NCBI RefSeq assembly: GCF_000633535.1
Contig: NZ_AYMR01000004.1
Span: 1 to 64,000, forward strand
DNA from: Leifsonia aquatica H1aii
Lineage (GTDB): Bacteria > Actinomycetota > Actinomycetes > Actinomycetales > Microbacteriaceae
Direction of reading: 5' to 3'
Length of the DNA stretch: 64,000 nt
Numbering within the stretch: position 1 is the first letter of the stretch; each line of letters opens with the position of its first letter. The notes beneath the pieces were generated by a model, which ran no database searches, had not been told where the DNA came from, and was given only the letters and a program-made list of their open reading frames with translations. Below are positions 44,915 to 53,380 of this stretch, one piece after another. Position numbers and translations under genes: made by a program.

Positions 44915-46327
44915 CTAATAGACCGTCGTGACCGGGATGTGCTTGCCCTCTTCGTCGATATGCTCCTCGACCGGGGCCGGACCCTTCTGGGCCGCACGCT
45001 TGATCAGCTTGAACTCGACGACCGCGAGCGCGCCGTAGACGAGGGTGAAGGCGACGATCGAGATCAGCACATCGAGCCCCGTGGTGTTGGGCGAGACGCC
45101 GTCCGCCGTCTTCATGAGGCTGAAGACGATCCAGGGTTGCCGCCCCATCTCCGTGAAGATCCAGCCGACGATCATGGCGGCGAGCGAGAGCGGCATCGCC
45201 CAGATGGCAAGCTTCCACTGCCACTGGTGCTTCGGCATGCGGCCCTTGCGGGTCAGCCAGAGGCCGACGACGGCGACCAGCACGTGGAGCATGCCGAGGC
45301 CGATCATCCAGCGGAACGCCCAGTAGGTGATCCAGATCGTCGGGGTGTAGTCGCCCGGTCCGTACAGCTGGACGTACTGCGCCTGGAGATCGTTGATGCC
45401 CTCGACGGTGCCGTCGAGCGTGTGCGTCGACAGGAACGACAGCAGATAGGGCACGCGGATCGAGAACAACTCGTGCACACCGTCCGGTGTCCCGAGGGTG
45501 AAGATCGAGAACGAGGCGTCCGCACCCGTCGATGTCTTGTAGAGCGCCTCCGCAGCCGCCATCTTCATGGGCTGCGTCTGCACCATGGCGAGGCCGAGCT
45601 GGTCGCCGCTCAGCACGGTGCCGATCCCGGCGACCACCATCATCCAGAGGCTGAACTTGAGGGCGGGTCGCATGGTCTCGAGGTGCTGGTTGCGCGAGAG
45701 GTGCCAGGCCGCAACGGTGATGATCAGCCCCGCCGACACCATGAAGGCGCCGAAGATCGTATGCGGGAAGGCGGCAAGCGCCACCTTGTTGGTGAGCACC
45801 GCCCAGATGTCGGTGAGCTCGGCTCGTCCGCGCTCGGGGTTCAGCGTGTACCCGACCGGGTTCTGCATGAAGGCGTTCGCGGCGATGATGAAGTAGGCGG
45901 ACAGGATGCTGCCCGCTGCGGTGAGCCAGATGGTCGCCAGGTGCAGACCCTTCGGCAGCTTGTCCCAGCCGAAGATCCACAGGCCGATGAACGTCGCCTC
46001 GAGGAAGAAGGCCAGCAGGCCCTCCAAGGCGAGCGGGGCGCCGAAGATATCGCCCACGAACCGCGAGTAGTCCGACCAGTTCATACCGAACTGGAACTCC
46101 TGCACGATTCCGGTCACCACGCCCATGGCGAAGTTGATCAGGAAGATCTTGCCGAAGAAGTGGGTGAGCTGCAGGTAGTGCACCTTGCCCGTGCGGTACC
46201 AGCAGGTCTGGAAGATCGCGACCACGGTGACGACGCCGATCGTCAGCGGCACGAACAGGAAATGGTAGATCGTTGTGAGCCCGAACTGCCACCGCGACAG
46301 CAGCAGCGGGTCCAAGAGATCGTGCAC
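44915..46327 (-). CDS. cydA: Cytochrome bd oxidase subunit I
   Basis: This is a 470-residue heme-binding subunit that oxidises quinol and reduces O2 with high affinity. The N-terminus LLSRWQFGLTTIYHFLFVPLTIG carries the conserved His (residue 22) that ligates a heme. GREERGRAEL-type loops and FRWMIGLGMLHVLVAVVGLWLTRKG are also family features. The length points to a short-Q-loop CydA. The GTG start at 46327 has AAGGGTGAG upstream. Two BlaI-type operators lie 24-64 bp upstream, so low-oxygen or respiratory-stress induction through the divergent BlaI/M56 genes is predicted. Confidence 0.97.
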   Translation of the reverse strand: MHDLLDPLLLSRWQFGLTTIYHFLFVPLTIGVVTVVAIFQTCWYRTGKVHYLQLTHFFGKIFLINFAMGVVTGIVQEFQFGMNWSDYSRFVGDIFGAPLALEGLLAFFLEATFIGLWIFGWDKLPKGLHLATIWLTAAGSILSAYFIIAANAFMQNPVGYTLNPERGRAELTDIWAVLTNKVALAAFPHTIFGAFMVSAGLIITVAAWHLSRNQHLETMRPALKFSLWMMVVAGIGTVLSGDQLGLAMVQTQPMKMAAAEALYKTSTGADASFSIFTLGTPDGVHELFSIRVPYLLSFLSTHTLDGTVEGINDLQAQYVQLYGPGDYTPTIWITYWAFRWMIGLGMLHVLVAVVGLWLTRKGRMPKHQWQWKLAIWAMPLSLAAMIVGWIFTEMGRQPWIVFSLMKTADGVSPNTTGLDVLISIVAFTLVYGALAVVEFKLIKRAAQKGPAPVEEHIDEEGKHIPVTTVY

Positions 46328-46350
46328 GGCGTCTCACCCTTCGATCGGTC

Positions 46351-46367
46351 TTCTACAGGATGTAGAA
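46351..46367. promoter_or_regulatory. BlaI-type operator 1 (cydA-proximal)
   Basis: TTCTACA-GGA-TGTAGAA is a perfect 7+7 inverted repeat with a 3-bp spacer and the TACA...TGTA core of BlaI/MecI operators. It lies in the cydA leader/promoter region. Confidence 0.8.
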
Positions 46368-46374
46368 GTGCGTC

Positions 46375-46391
46375 TTCTACAGAGTGTAGAA
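46375..46391. promoter_or_regulatory. BlaI-type operator 2
   Basis: TTCTACA-GAG-TGTAGAA repeats the first operator with the same arms, 24 bp centre to centre. It contains a possible minus-strand -10 (TACACT, 46388-46383) for cydA and covers the expected -35 position of the blaI promoter. Confidence 0.8.
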
Positions 46392-46410
46392 CATTCTCAG
46401 CATGTTCGCG

Positions 46411-46416
46411 TACGCT
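46411..46416 (+). promoter_or_regulatory. -10 element of the blaI-like gene
   Basis: TACGCT ends 6 nt before the GTG start at 46423, predicting a leaderless message; the -35 region falls on BlaI-type operator 2. Confidence 0.6.
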
Positions 46417-46422
46417 ATATCC

Positions 46423-46791
46423 GTGGCAAATCTCGGAGAACTGGAACAGGCTGTCATGGACACCCTGTGGGCGGGCGACGCCCCGATCACCGCCAACGAG
46501 TTACGCGACAAGCTATCGGCCGCTCGCGGAGACGGCAAGACTCCCGCTCTCACCACCGTGCTCACGGTCCTCTCCCGCCTCGAGCAGAAGGGGATGGTGG
46601 CGCGGGACCGCGACGCGCGTCCGCACCTCTACTTCGCCTCGCTCACCCGGGCCGGCCACGTCGCCGATCTGATGCGCGAGGTGCTCGAGTCCTCCTCCGA
46701 CCGCACCGAGGCCCTCGCGTTCTTCGTGGGCTCCGTCGACGAGTCCGAGGCGCAGGTGCTGCGCCGTCTGCTCGAGGCCCGCGCCTCCTAG
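46423..46791 (+). CDS. BlaI/MecI/CopY family transcriptional repressor
   Basis: This is a 122-residue winged-helix repressor: LGELEQAVMDTLWAG at the N-terminus, TANELRDKLSA, recognition region TVLTVLSRLEQKGMVARDRDARPHLYF, and a C-terminal dimerisation helix. GTG at 46423 was chosen because it matches the family N-terminus and lies 6 nt after a -10 hexamer. An M56 peptidase gene follows 5 nt downstream, the usual BlaI-BlaR-like pairing. Two cognate-looking operators lie between it and cydA, so it probably represses both itself and cydABDC. Confidence 0.92.
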   Translation: MANLGELEQAVMDTLWAGDAPITANELRDKLSAARGDGKTPALTTVLTVLSRLEQKGMVARDRDARPHLYFASLTRAGHVADLMREVLESSSDRTEALAFFVGSVDESEAQVLRRLLEARAS

Positions 46792-46796
46792 CCGCC

Positions 46797-47741
46797 GTGC
46801 TCCCCGTCAACGAGACGGCCATCGTCCTGGGACTGCTGGCGATCGCCCTGGCCTGGCCCGTGCCCGTCCTGCTCGCGCGCGCGACCTGGCCACCCGCCGC
46901 ACCGGTGCTCGCGGTCGCGCTCTGGCAGTCCATCGCCCTCGCCGGTGGCATCTCGATGATCGGATCCCTGCTGCTCGCCGGACTGCAGCCGTTCGGCGCG
47001 GACCTCTGGGATCGTATCGGGGCCGCGGCGGGGACCGTCTTCTCCGGACCGCTGCCGGCCGGGGTGACGCTGCTGAACGCCTTCCTGCTCAGCGCCGCGG
47101 TGCTTCTCACCGCGCACCTCGTGCTCAACCTGGCCCTCACCTCGGAGCGCAGCCGCCGGCAGCGGCACCAGCACATGGAGTTGCTGCGACTGCTCAGCTC
47201 GCCCCTCCCCGATGTGCCCAGCACGCGCGTGATCGATCATCCCGCCCCGGCGGCGTACTGCCTGCCCGGCGCCCGCAGCGTCACGGTCCTGTCCGAGGGG
47301 ATGATCGCGCTGCTCAGCCCGGAGGAGCTTGACGCGGTGATCGCGCACGAGCGCACGCATCTGCGCCAGAAGCACCACCTCCTGCTCGACGCGTTCCGCT
47401 CCTGGAAGCGCGCCCTGCCCTGGTTCCCGATCGCCACGCGGGCCCAGGACGCCGTCGCGCTTCTGCTCGAGATGCTCGCCGACGACACGGCCCGCCGGTC
47501 GTCCGGCGACCCGGTGCTCGCGGAGGCCATCCGCATCGTGGACGAGACCGGGACCGCCGGCACCGCCCTGGGCGCCCCGAAGGACCGGCGCACGCCCGAG
47601 CAGCGCCGCGACGCCCTCCTCGCCCGCGAGGCGCGCCTCACCGCCGGACGCCGGACGGTCGGGCCGGCGCTGCGGGCGGCGGTCTCCGTCGCGACCGTGC
47701 TGCTCGTGGTGGTCCCTCCGGTCCTCGTCCTCACCAGCTGA
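46797..47741 (+). CDS. M56 family membrane metallopeptidase (BlaR1-like without sensor domain)
   Basis: This is a 314-residue protein with three N-terminal membrane helices (about 8-30, 38-64, 88-115), a cytoplasmic zinc protease domain with HERTH at residues 184-188 (metal ligands His184, His188) and a last hydrophobic helix at about 287-312. It lacks the extracytoplasmic penicillin-binding sensor of BlaR1. In this family the protease inactivates the BlaI partner after a membrane signal. The signal here is unknown; control of cytochrome bd suggests respiratory or envelope stress. Start GTG at 46797, 5 nt after the blaI-like stop. Confidence 0.88.
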   Translation: MLPVNETAIVLGLLAIALAWPVPVLLARATWPPAAPVLAVALWQSIALAGGISMIGSLLLAGLQPFGADLWDRIGAAAGTVFSGPLPAGVTLLNAFLLSAAVLLTAHLVLNLALTSERSRRQRHQHMELLRLLSSPLPDVPSTRVIDHPAPAAYCLPGARSVTVLSEGMIALLSPEELDAVIAHERTHLRQKHHLLLDAFRSWKRALPWFPIATRAQDAVALLLEMLADDTARRSSGDPVLAEAIRIVDETGTAGTALGAPKDRRTPEQRRDALLAREARLTAGRRTVGPALRAAVSVATVLLVVVPPVLVLTS

Positions 47742-47783
47742 CCTCCCCCGCTCTCCCAGGCGCCGCCCAGTAGCATCGTCGTT

Positions 47784-48374
47784 ATGCCGAAGAAGGGCTC
47801 GTACGCCAAGGGAATCGCCAAACGGGAGGAGATCCTCTCGCGCGCGCTGGAAGTCTTCGCCGCGAAGGGATACCGCCGAGCATCGCTCCGCGAGATCGCC
47901 GAATCGGTGGGGCTGAGTCAGGCCGGGCTGCTGCACCACTTCTCCTCGAAGGAGGAGCTCTTCTCGGAGGTGCTGCGCAAGCGCGACGAGGTGGACACCG
48001 GCGAGGCCGCGCTCGACGACCAGTGGTCGGACGCCGTGGACGGGCTCGTCCGCGTCATCCGGCACAACGCGGAGGTGCCCGGACTGGTGCAGCTCTACGC
48101 GACCCTGTCGGCCGAGGCGGCCGATCCGGAACACCCCGGGCACGACTACTTCGTGGAGCGCTACGAGCGGATCGTCGGCGGCCTGGAGCAGTACCTCCGC
48201 GCCGAGCAGGAGGCGGGGCGGATGACTGACGCGGTCGACGCCCGCCAGCTCGCCCGGCTGGGGATCGCCGTCGCCGACGGCATGCAGGTGCAGTGGATGC
48301 TCGACCCGTCGGCGGACATGGCCGACGCCCTCACCGCGTTCTGGGACCTCGTGCGGACGGCCCCGACCGCGTGA
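47784..48374 (+). CDS. TetR/AcrR family transcriptional regulator
   Basis: This is a 196-residue regulator. The N-terminal helix-turn-helix (about 15-60) has ILSRALEVFAAKGYRRASLREIAESVGLSQAGLLHHFSSKEELF. The C-terminal ligand domain is of the AcrR type with HPGHDYFVERYERI. The ATG at 47784 has TAGCAT ending 7 nt upstream, suggesting leaderless expression. It overlaps the DedA-like gene by GTGA and may control it. The ligand is unknown. Confidence 0.93.
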   Translation: MPKKGSYAKGIAKREEILSRALEVFAAKGYRRASLREIAESVGLSQAGLLHHFSSKEELFSEVLRKRDEVDTGEAALDDQWSDAVDGLVRVIRHNAEVPGLVQLYATLSAEAADPEHPGHDYFVERYERIVGGLEQYLRAEQEAGRMTDAVDARQLARLGIAVADGMQVQWMLDPSADMADALTAFWDLVRTAPTA

Positions 48375-49045
48375 ACGAGGCCCTCACCTGGCTCCTCGAC
48401 CTGGTCCAGAGCGTGGACCCCGTGCTGCGCACGCTCCTCGCGGGAGTGGGCATCATGCTCGAGACGTCGATCCTCATCGGTCTCGTGGTCCCCGGAGACA
48501 CCGTGGTGCTCGTAGCCAGCACCGCGGTGGACGGCCCGGTGGAGTACGCCGCGATGGTGGCGGTCGTCGTCGTCGGCGCGCTCTGCGGCGAGTCGATCGG
48601 GTTCGCGCTGGGCCGGTGGTTCGGGCCCCGCATCCGGGCGAGCCGACTCGGGCGCCGGCTGGGACAGGACAACTTCGACAAGGCCGAGGCCTACCTGGCA
48701 CGGCGCGGCGGAATCGCCGTCTTCCTCTCCCGGTTCCTCCCGGTGCTGCACTCGCTCATCCCGTTGACCGTCGGGATGAGCCCGATGCGCTACCGCACCT
48801 TCATGACGTGGACCGTGCCCGCCTGCGTGCTCTGGGCGTTCGCGTACGTCACGGTCGGATCGCTGGCCGCGGGCAGCTATCGGGAACTCTCGCGCGAGCT
48901 GCACTGGGCGGGATACATCTTCGTGGCCATCATCGCGGTGTTCGTCCTGCTCGTCTTCCTGGTGAAGAAGGTGCTGCAGAAGCGCGAGGCGGCGCACATG
49001 GGTGCGGCGGCCCGGTCGCCCGAGCCGCCGCAGGACGGGGAGTGA
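48371..49045 (+). CDS. DedA family membrane protein
   Basis: This is a 224-residue protein of the DedA/SNARE-associated (VTT) family. It has five or so hydrophobic helices, the early GIMLETSILIGLVVPGDTVVL, GALCGESIGFALGRWFG and the conserved FLSRFLPVLHSLIPLTVGMSPMRYRTF. DedA proteins are implicated in lipid carrier (undecaprenyl phosphate) recycling and membrane homeostasis. The GTG start overlaps the TetR stop. It converges on the osmoprotectant operon with a 6-bp gap. Confidence 0.92.
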   Translation: MNEALTWLLDLVQSVDPVLRTLLAGVGIMLETSILIGLVVPGDTVVLVASTAVDGPVEYAAMVAVVVVGALCGESIGFALGRWFGPRIRASRLGRRLGQDNFDKAEAYLARRGGIAVFLSRFLPVLHSLIPLTVGMSPMRYRTFMTWTVPACVLWAFAYVTVGSLAAGSYRELSRELHWAGYIFVAIIAVFVLLVFLVKKVLQKREAAHMGAAARSPEPPQDGE

Positions 49046-49051
49046 CTCCCG

Positions 49052-49981
49052 CTACAGCTTGACCGGGTGGTCCTTCAGCCAGTTCTTCGCGACCACGTCG
49101 GGCGCGGTCTTGCTGTCGCCCTGGTTCTCGCTGTTCATGGTGATGAGGTCATCTGTGGTCAGCTCGGCCGAGAGGGCGTTCAGCACCTTCTTGACCGTGT
49201 CGGACGCCTTGCCGCTGTTGATCAGCGGAACGATGTTCTGCGCCGCGATCAAGCTCTTCGGGTCCTTCAGCGTGACGAAACCGTTGTCCTTGATGGCCGG
49301 TGTCGTCGTGTAGATGTCGGCCAGCTGCACGTCGCCGTTCTTGAGCGCCGTGACGGTCAGCGGGCCGCCCGAGTCGCTGATCGGCTTGAGCGTCGCGGTC
49401 ACGCCGTACGCGGACTTGAGGCCCGGGATGCCGTACGGCCGGGTCTCGAACTCCGGGTTCGCGCCGACGGTCAGCGGCTCGGTGACCTTGGAGAGGTCGG
49501 CGAGGCTGGTGACGCCCCACTTGTCCGAGAACTCCTTGGTGACGTTGTACGAGTCGGCGTCCTGCGCCTTGGCCTGGTCGAGCACCTCGTAGCCCGAAGG
49601 GAGCGCCGACTTCAGCGCCGCGTAGACGTCGTCGCTGGAGGTGGCGGTGGCGTCCTTCTTGTAGAACTGCAGGAGGTTGCCGCTGTACTCGGGGATGAGG
49701 TCGATGGAACCGTCCTGCAACGCCTTCAGGTAGATGTCGCGCTGGCCGATGCTCGGCTTGTAGTTGACCTTGACGCCGTTGGCCGCCAGCGCTTGGCCGT
49801 AGACCTGCATGAGGATCTCGGACTCGCCGAACGCGGCCGAGCCGATGGTGACGCTGTCACTCGACGAGGACGAGGTGTTGCCGCCGAGCGCGCCGCCGCC
49901 GGACGAGCACGCGCTGAGAGCGAGGAGTGCTCCCGCCGCGACCACGCCGGCCGCGATGCGGCCTCTCTTGGATGCGAACAT
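49052..49981 (-). CDS. Glycine betaine/choline-type ABC transporter substrate-binding lipoprotein
   Basis: This is a 309-residue lipoprotein. The signal peptide ends in the lipobox LSAC with the lipidated Cys at residue 25, followed by a Ser/Gly linker. The OpuAC/ProX-type fold (about 42-305) starts SVTIGSAAFGESEILMQVYGQAL and contains LIPEYSGNLLQFY, a typical ligand-cage segment of OpuC/OsmX-like binders. It is the last gene of a four-gene ATPase-permease-permease-binder operon. The substrate is inferred from the family to be a quaternary ammonium osmolyte. Confidence 0.92.
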   Translation of the reverse strand: MFASKRGRIAAGVVAAGALLALSACSSGGGALGGNTSSSSSDSVTIGSAAFGESEILMQVYGQALAANGVKVNYKPSIGQRDIYLKALQDGSIDLIPEYSGNLLQFYKKDATATSSDDVYAALKSALPSGYEVLDQAKAQDADSYNVTKEFSDKWGVTSLADLSKVTEPLTVGANPEFETRPYGIPGLKSAYGVTATLKPISDSGGPLTVTALKNGDVQLADIYTTTPAIKDNGFVTLKDPKSLIAAQNIVPLINSGKASDTVKKVLNALSAELTTDDLITMNSENQGDSKTAPDVVAKNWLKDHPVKL

Positions 49982-50032
49982 GTTGGTTTCTCTCTTTCGG
50001 TGGGTGCTATGGATCGTGGTGGGTTCGGGTGG

Positions 50033-50782
50033 TCAGATACCGGTGCCGATGGGGTGGTTGGGCACAGACGGTCCCATCGGTCGCCAGGGGTCCTTCGTAC
50101 GGACGTCCTGGATCTTGCCGGCCGTGACGCCGCGCGGAACCACGAGGCGCTGCACGATGGCGAAGACGCCGTCGGTCACGAGGGCGAGCGCGATCACGAG
50201 GATCGATCCGCCGAGCATCACGTTGTACTGCTGCACGGCGAGACCGTCGAACAGGAACCGTCCGAGGCCGCCGACCGGGAGGATCGCCGCAACCGTCCAC
50301 GTCGCGATGACCTGGAGCGCGGCGGAGCGGATCCCCCCGATGATCAGCGGGAGCGAGAGGGGGATCTCCACCTTGAACAGGATCTGGAGCTCGGTCATCC
50401 CCATCGCTCGCGCAGCATCGATCGTGCGCCGGTCCACTGATTCGAGGCCGGAGTACGCGCCCGCGAGCACCGGCGGGATCGCCAGGATGGTGAGAGCGAT
50501 CAGCGGCGGGACGATGCTGAGGTTGAGCGTGATGAGGGCGAGATACACGACGAGACCAAGCGTCGGAATCGCCCGGAGGGCGCCGGAGAGGCCGACGGCG
50601 AGGCCGCGGAACTTCCCCGTGTGCCCGATCGCCAGGCCGATCGGCAGCGCGATCACCGCGGCCAGGACCAGCGTCAGCAACGAGTACCAGGCATGCTCCC
50701 CGAGGCGCACGAGGATTCCGCTCGGCCCGGCCCAGTTGGCAGGGTCGAACACCCAGGCGAACGCTGCGACGATATCGGTCAT
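50033..50782 (-). CDS. Osmoprotectant ABC transporter permease
   Basis: This is a 249-residue OpuCB/OpuCD-like permease with about five or six helices. The cytoplasmic coupling loop contains GMTELQILFKVEIPLSLPLIIGGIRSA, the EAA motif. Family segments AIPTLGLVVYLALI and ALTILAIPPVLAGAYSGLESVDR are present. It overlaps the other permease by ATGA. A C-terminal tail of about 30 residues extends past the last helix. It precedes the binder gene by 51 nt. Confidence 0.93.
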   Translation of the reverse strand: MTDIVAAFAWVFDPANWAGPSGILVRLGEHAWYSLLTLVLAAVIALPIGLAIGHTGKFRGLAVGLSGALRAIPTLGLVVYLALITLNLSIVPPLIALTILAIPPVLAGAYSGLESVDRRTIDAARAMGMTELQILFKVEIPLSLPLIIGGIRSAALQVIATWTVAAILPVGGLGRFLFDGLAVQQYNVMLGGSILVIALALVTDGVFAIVQRLVVPRGVTAGKIQDVRTKDPWRPMGPSVPNHPIGTGI

Positions 50783-51465
50783 GCGCCCGTCACCGCCTTC
50801 AGCGCGGCACGGCGGCTCGCGCGCTTGGTCGTGCCGAGGCGCGTCCACGGCATCAGCAGCCTCCCGAGGAGGACGAGGATCAGATCGAAGACGAGCGCGA
50901 TGATCACGATCGCGACGATGCCCGTCACCACCTCGGCGTTGTTGTACTGGTTCAGTCCCTGGACGAACATGGTTCCCAGGCTGCTCACACCGACGAGGGA
51001 TCCGACACTGACGAGGCTCACCGTGCTCACCGAGACCACCCGGAGACCGGCGAGGAGCACCGGTCCGGCGAGCGGCAGCTCGACGGACCAGAAGCGGCGC
51101 CAGGTGCTGAAACCGACGGCGGACGCCGATTGCAGGACATCACCCGGCACGCTCGCGAGAGCGTCGGACGTCGTGCGCACCATCAGAGCGAGCGCGTACA
51201 GGCTGAGCGCGATGACCACGTTCTTCGGGTCGAGGATCTGCGTGCCGATCAGCGCGGGCATCGCGACGAACAGCGGGAAGGAGGGGATCGTGTACAGGAT
51301 GCCGCCGAGCGTGAGCAGCACGCCGCGGCTGGCGCGGTAGCGGTTCGCGACCCAGCCGATCGGGATCGAGATCAAGAAGCCGATGACGATCGGGAACACG
51401 CTCAACGTCACGTGAGCGACCGTGAGATCCCAGACGAGGCCGAGGTTCGACCACAGCCAGCTCAC
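50779..51465 (-). CDS. Osmoprotectant ABC transporter permease
   Basis: This is the 228-residue second permease of the operon, with the helix segments IVIGFLISIPIGWVANRY and GGILYTIPSFPLFVAMPALIG, and the EAA loop GFSTWRRFWSVELPLAGPVLLAGLRVV. It forms the heteromeric channel with the neighbouring permease. The GTG start overlaps the ATPase stop (GTGA), and its own stop overlaps the next start (ATGA). Confidence 0.93.
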   Translation of the reverse strand: MSWLWSNLGLVWDLTVAHVTLSVFPIVIGFLISIPIGWVANRYRASRGVLLTLGGILYTIPSFPLFVAMPALIGTQILDPKNVVIALSLYALALMVRTTSDALASVPGDVLQSASAVGFSTWRRFWSVELPLAGPVLLAGLRVVSVSTVSLVSVGSLVGVSSLGTMFVQGLNQYNNAEVVTGIVAIVIIALVFDLILVLLGRLLMPWTRLGTTKRASRRAALKAVTGA

Positions 51466-52340
51466 GACGCTTCCTCACCCTGCGCCGAAGCACCCACGAC
51501 CGGGAGGGTCGTGGCCTTTGCCTCATCGGACGGGGTCAGCACACCGGCCGGCCGTCCTTCGCTGTCGACCAGCACCTCGCCGGTCGGGGTCTGCTGAACG
51601 TGCAGCGCACGCCGGCCGCGGTCCGCCCCGATGAACGAGGCGACGAACTCGTCGGCCGGGGCCGCCAGGATCTCGGACGGGGTGCCCTGCTGGGCCACGA
51701 TCCCGCCCGTGCGGAAGATCACCACCTGGCTGCCCAGCCGGAACGCCTCGTCGATGTCGTGGGTGACGAAGACCACGGTCTTGTCGAGCTCCCGCTGCAG
51801 GTGCAGCAGCTCGTTCTGCAGCTCGTCGCGCACGATCGGGTCGACGGCGCCGAACGGCTCGTCCATCAGCAGGATGTTGGGGTCGACGGCGAGTCCGCGG
51901 GCCACTCCGACGCGCTGCTGCTGACCGCCCGACAGCTGGCTCGGGTAGCGGTCGGCGAGCGAACGCTCGAGGCCGACCGTGTCCATCAGCTCCAGGGCGC
52001 GCTCGCGCGCGGCCTTCTTCTTCTCCCCGCGCAGGAGGGGCACGGTGGCGATGTTGTCGACCACCTTGCGGTGAGGCAGGAGACCGGAGTTCTGCATGAC
52101 GTAGCCGATGCTGCGCCGCAGCTGCACGGGCTGGAGCTTCTGCACGTCCTCGCCGTCGATCTCCACCGTGCCGCTGGTCGGGTCCACCATGCGGTTGATC
52201 ATCCGCAGGATCGTCGTCTTCCCGCTGCCGGAGGAGCCGACCAGGACCGTGATCCTGCGCGACGGGATCACGAGCGAGAAGTCGTCGACGGCCACCGTCC
52301 CGTCGGGGAACCGTTTCGTCACCGAACGGAACTCGATCAT
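51462..52340 (-). CDS. Osmoprotectant ABC transporter ATP-binding protein (OpuCA/ProV-like)
   Basis: This is a 292-residue ATPase. Walker A GSSGSGKTT, Q-loop VMQNSGLLPHR, signature [15 protein letters not shown], Walker B ILLMDEPFGAVD and switch FVTHDIDEAF are all intact. After about residue 240 there is a short tail instead of the tandem CBS domains that make many OpuCA proteins ionic-strength sensors. ATG at 52340 is preferred from the family start MIEFRSVTKRF; SD support is weak. It is the first gene of the operon. Confidence 0.93.
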   Translation of the reverse strand: MIEFRSVTKRFPDGTVAVDDFSLVIPSRRITVLVGSSGSGKTTILRMINRMVDPTSGTVEIDGEDVQKLQPVQLRRSIGYVMQNSGLLPHRKVVDNIATVPLLRGEKKKAARERALELMDTVGLERSLADRYPSQLSGGQQQRVGVARGLAVDPNILLMDEPFGAVDPIVRDELQNELLHLQRELDKTVVFVTHDIDEAFRLGSQVVIFRTGGIVAQQGTPSEILAAPADEFVASFIGADRGRRALHVQQTPTGEVLVDSEGRPAGVLTPSDEAKATTLPVVGASAQGEEAS

Positions 52341-52381
52341 CGCTGGGGCCCATTTCTGTCGGTCAGGTCCATCCATTCCAC

Positions 52382-52405
52382 CCAAACAGCGTTCTGGCCG
52401 TTTGG
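52382..52405. promoter_or_regulatory. Palindromic candidate operator upstream of the osmoprotectant operon
   Basis: CCAAAC and GTTTGG flank a 12-bp centre in which a second GC/GC pair is symmetric, giving an imperfect 24-bp palindrome. It lies 42-65 bp upstream of the ATPase start. The TetR encoded just upstream is one candidate binder; this is inference. Confidence 0.45.
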
Positions 52406-52462
52406 CAACGGATGCGTCCCTTTATGGCGAAATTCGCGTGAAAGACGAAGTTCGCCGGTCGA

Positions 52463-52480
52463 GGGGATCGTGCGATCCCC
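52463..52480. terminator. Hairpin between TetR gene and osmoprotectant operon
   Basis: GGGGATCG-TG-CGATCCCC is a perfect 8-bp stem (loop would open to 4 nt), 78 nt after the TetR stop on the minus strand. It may terminate the TetR message or serve as a binding site. The rest of the 217-bp gap holds a further inverted repeat (GGCGAA...TTCGCC) and no gene. Confidence 0.5.
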
Positions 52481-52557
52481 GACCTGGTTCGGAGCACAGC
52501 CGCCGATGGATGTCAGCGTTGCGCGCACCACCGACATTCCCGCCCGAGCGGACGGAT

Positions 52558-53214
52558 TCAGCCCTTGCTGCCGTAGCGCGCCTCGAGGTACTCGCGGGCC
52601 ACCACGCGGGCTTCGGCGATGTAGCGCTCGTCCCCGGCCGGGTCGTCCCGGAACGCACGGTTGATCAGCGCATCCATGACCTCCACGACGATCTCGAGGC
52701 GGAAGGCGAGGTCGTCGCCGGCCGGGAGGCTGTACTCATCGGCGAGGATCTCGGCGAACTGCGCCGCGAACGAGACGTCCCGCACGACCTCCTCGCCGGG
52801 GAGCCCGGAGCGCTCGGCGTCGGTGAAGCGGATGATCCGGAAGCCCGCCTCGGTGCGGAACATCGCCACGAACGAGTCGATCGCGGCCTCGACCGCATTC
52901 CACCAGTGCTCTGGCTGCTGCTCGTGGATGGCGGCGACCACGGCGCGGCGGTAGCGCAGCACGGCGCGATCACGCAGTGCCTGCAGCAGGACGATCCGGT
53001 CGGGGAAGTACCGGTAGACGGTGCCGATGGAGGCACCGGCGCGCTCGGCCACCATGGCGGTGGTCAGCCGGTCGAACCCGATCTCGTCGACCACGTCGGC
53101 GGCCGCGTCCAGCAGCGCGTCGACCCGGGCGGCACTGCGCTCCTGGATCGGCTCGGTGCGCACGAGGGCTGCTCCGACGGTGTTCTGTCCGGCCACGAGG
53201 TCGTTGATGGGCAC
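52558..53214 (-). CDS. TetR/AcrR family transcriptional regulator
   Basis: This is a 218-residue regulator. The helix-turn-helix (about 28-75) is ARVDALLDAAADVVDEIGFDRLTTAMVAERAGASIGTVYRYFPDRIVLL. An N-terminal extension of about 25 residues precedes it. The GTG start at 53214 has GAAGGAG 9 nt upstream. It lies upstream of and in line with the osmoprotectant transporter operon, and divergent from the App1-type gene, so either could be a target. A near-palindrome ACGTTACGT lies in its own promoter region. Confidence 0.92.
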   Translation of the reverse strand: MPINDLVAGQNTVGAALVRTEPIQERSAARVDALLDAAADVVDEIGFDRLTTAMVAERAGASIGTVYRYFPDRIVLLQALRDRAVLRYRRAVVAAIHEQQPEHWWNAVEAAIDSFVAMFRTEAGFRIIRFTDAERSGLPGEEVVRDVSFAAQFAEILADEYSLPAGDDLAFRLEIVVEVMDALINRAFRDDPAGDERYIAEARVVAREYLEARYGSKG

Positions 53215-53240
53215 GATCGCAACTCCTTCTTTCGCTGTCT

Positions 53241-53249
53241 ACGTTACGT
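53241..53249. promoter_or_regulatory. Candidate TetR autoregulatory site
   Basis: ACGTTACGT (ACGT repeated around one base, hence symmetric) lies 27-35 bp upstream of the TetR start and includes a possible minus-strand -10 (TAACGT). Overlap of a symmetric site with a -10 suggests autorepression, but no second supporting site of this sequence was seen. Confidence 0.35.
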
Positions 53250-53366
53250 GGTGCGGGTCCCCGACCCATGCGCCCGCCACTGCGTGGCGCACTCCATTGG
53301 GATCGATCATATTCGTGGAAACCTCACTTATTGCGGGGAATCGTCTGCAACTCGCCGAGGATCCGC

Positions 53367-53380
53367 CCCCAGATCTGGGG
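53367..53380. promoter_or_regulatory. 14-bp perfect palindrome upstream of App1-type gene
   Basis: CCCCAGATCTGGGG is a perfect palindrome 45-58 bp upstream of the App1-type start. The 210-bp gap also holds CGCCAC-TGC-GTGGCG (near 53275) and AGAGA-CTTGAA-TCTCT next to the start codon. The density of inverted repeats suggests regulation; no gene is seen. Confidence 0.4.
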
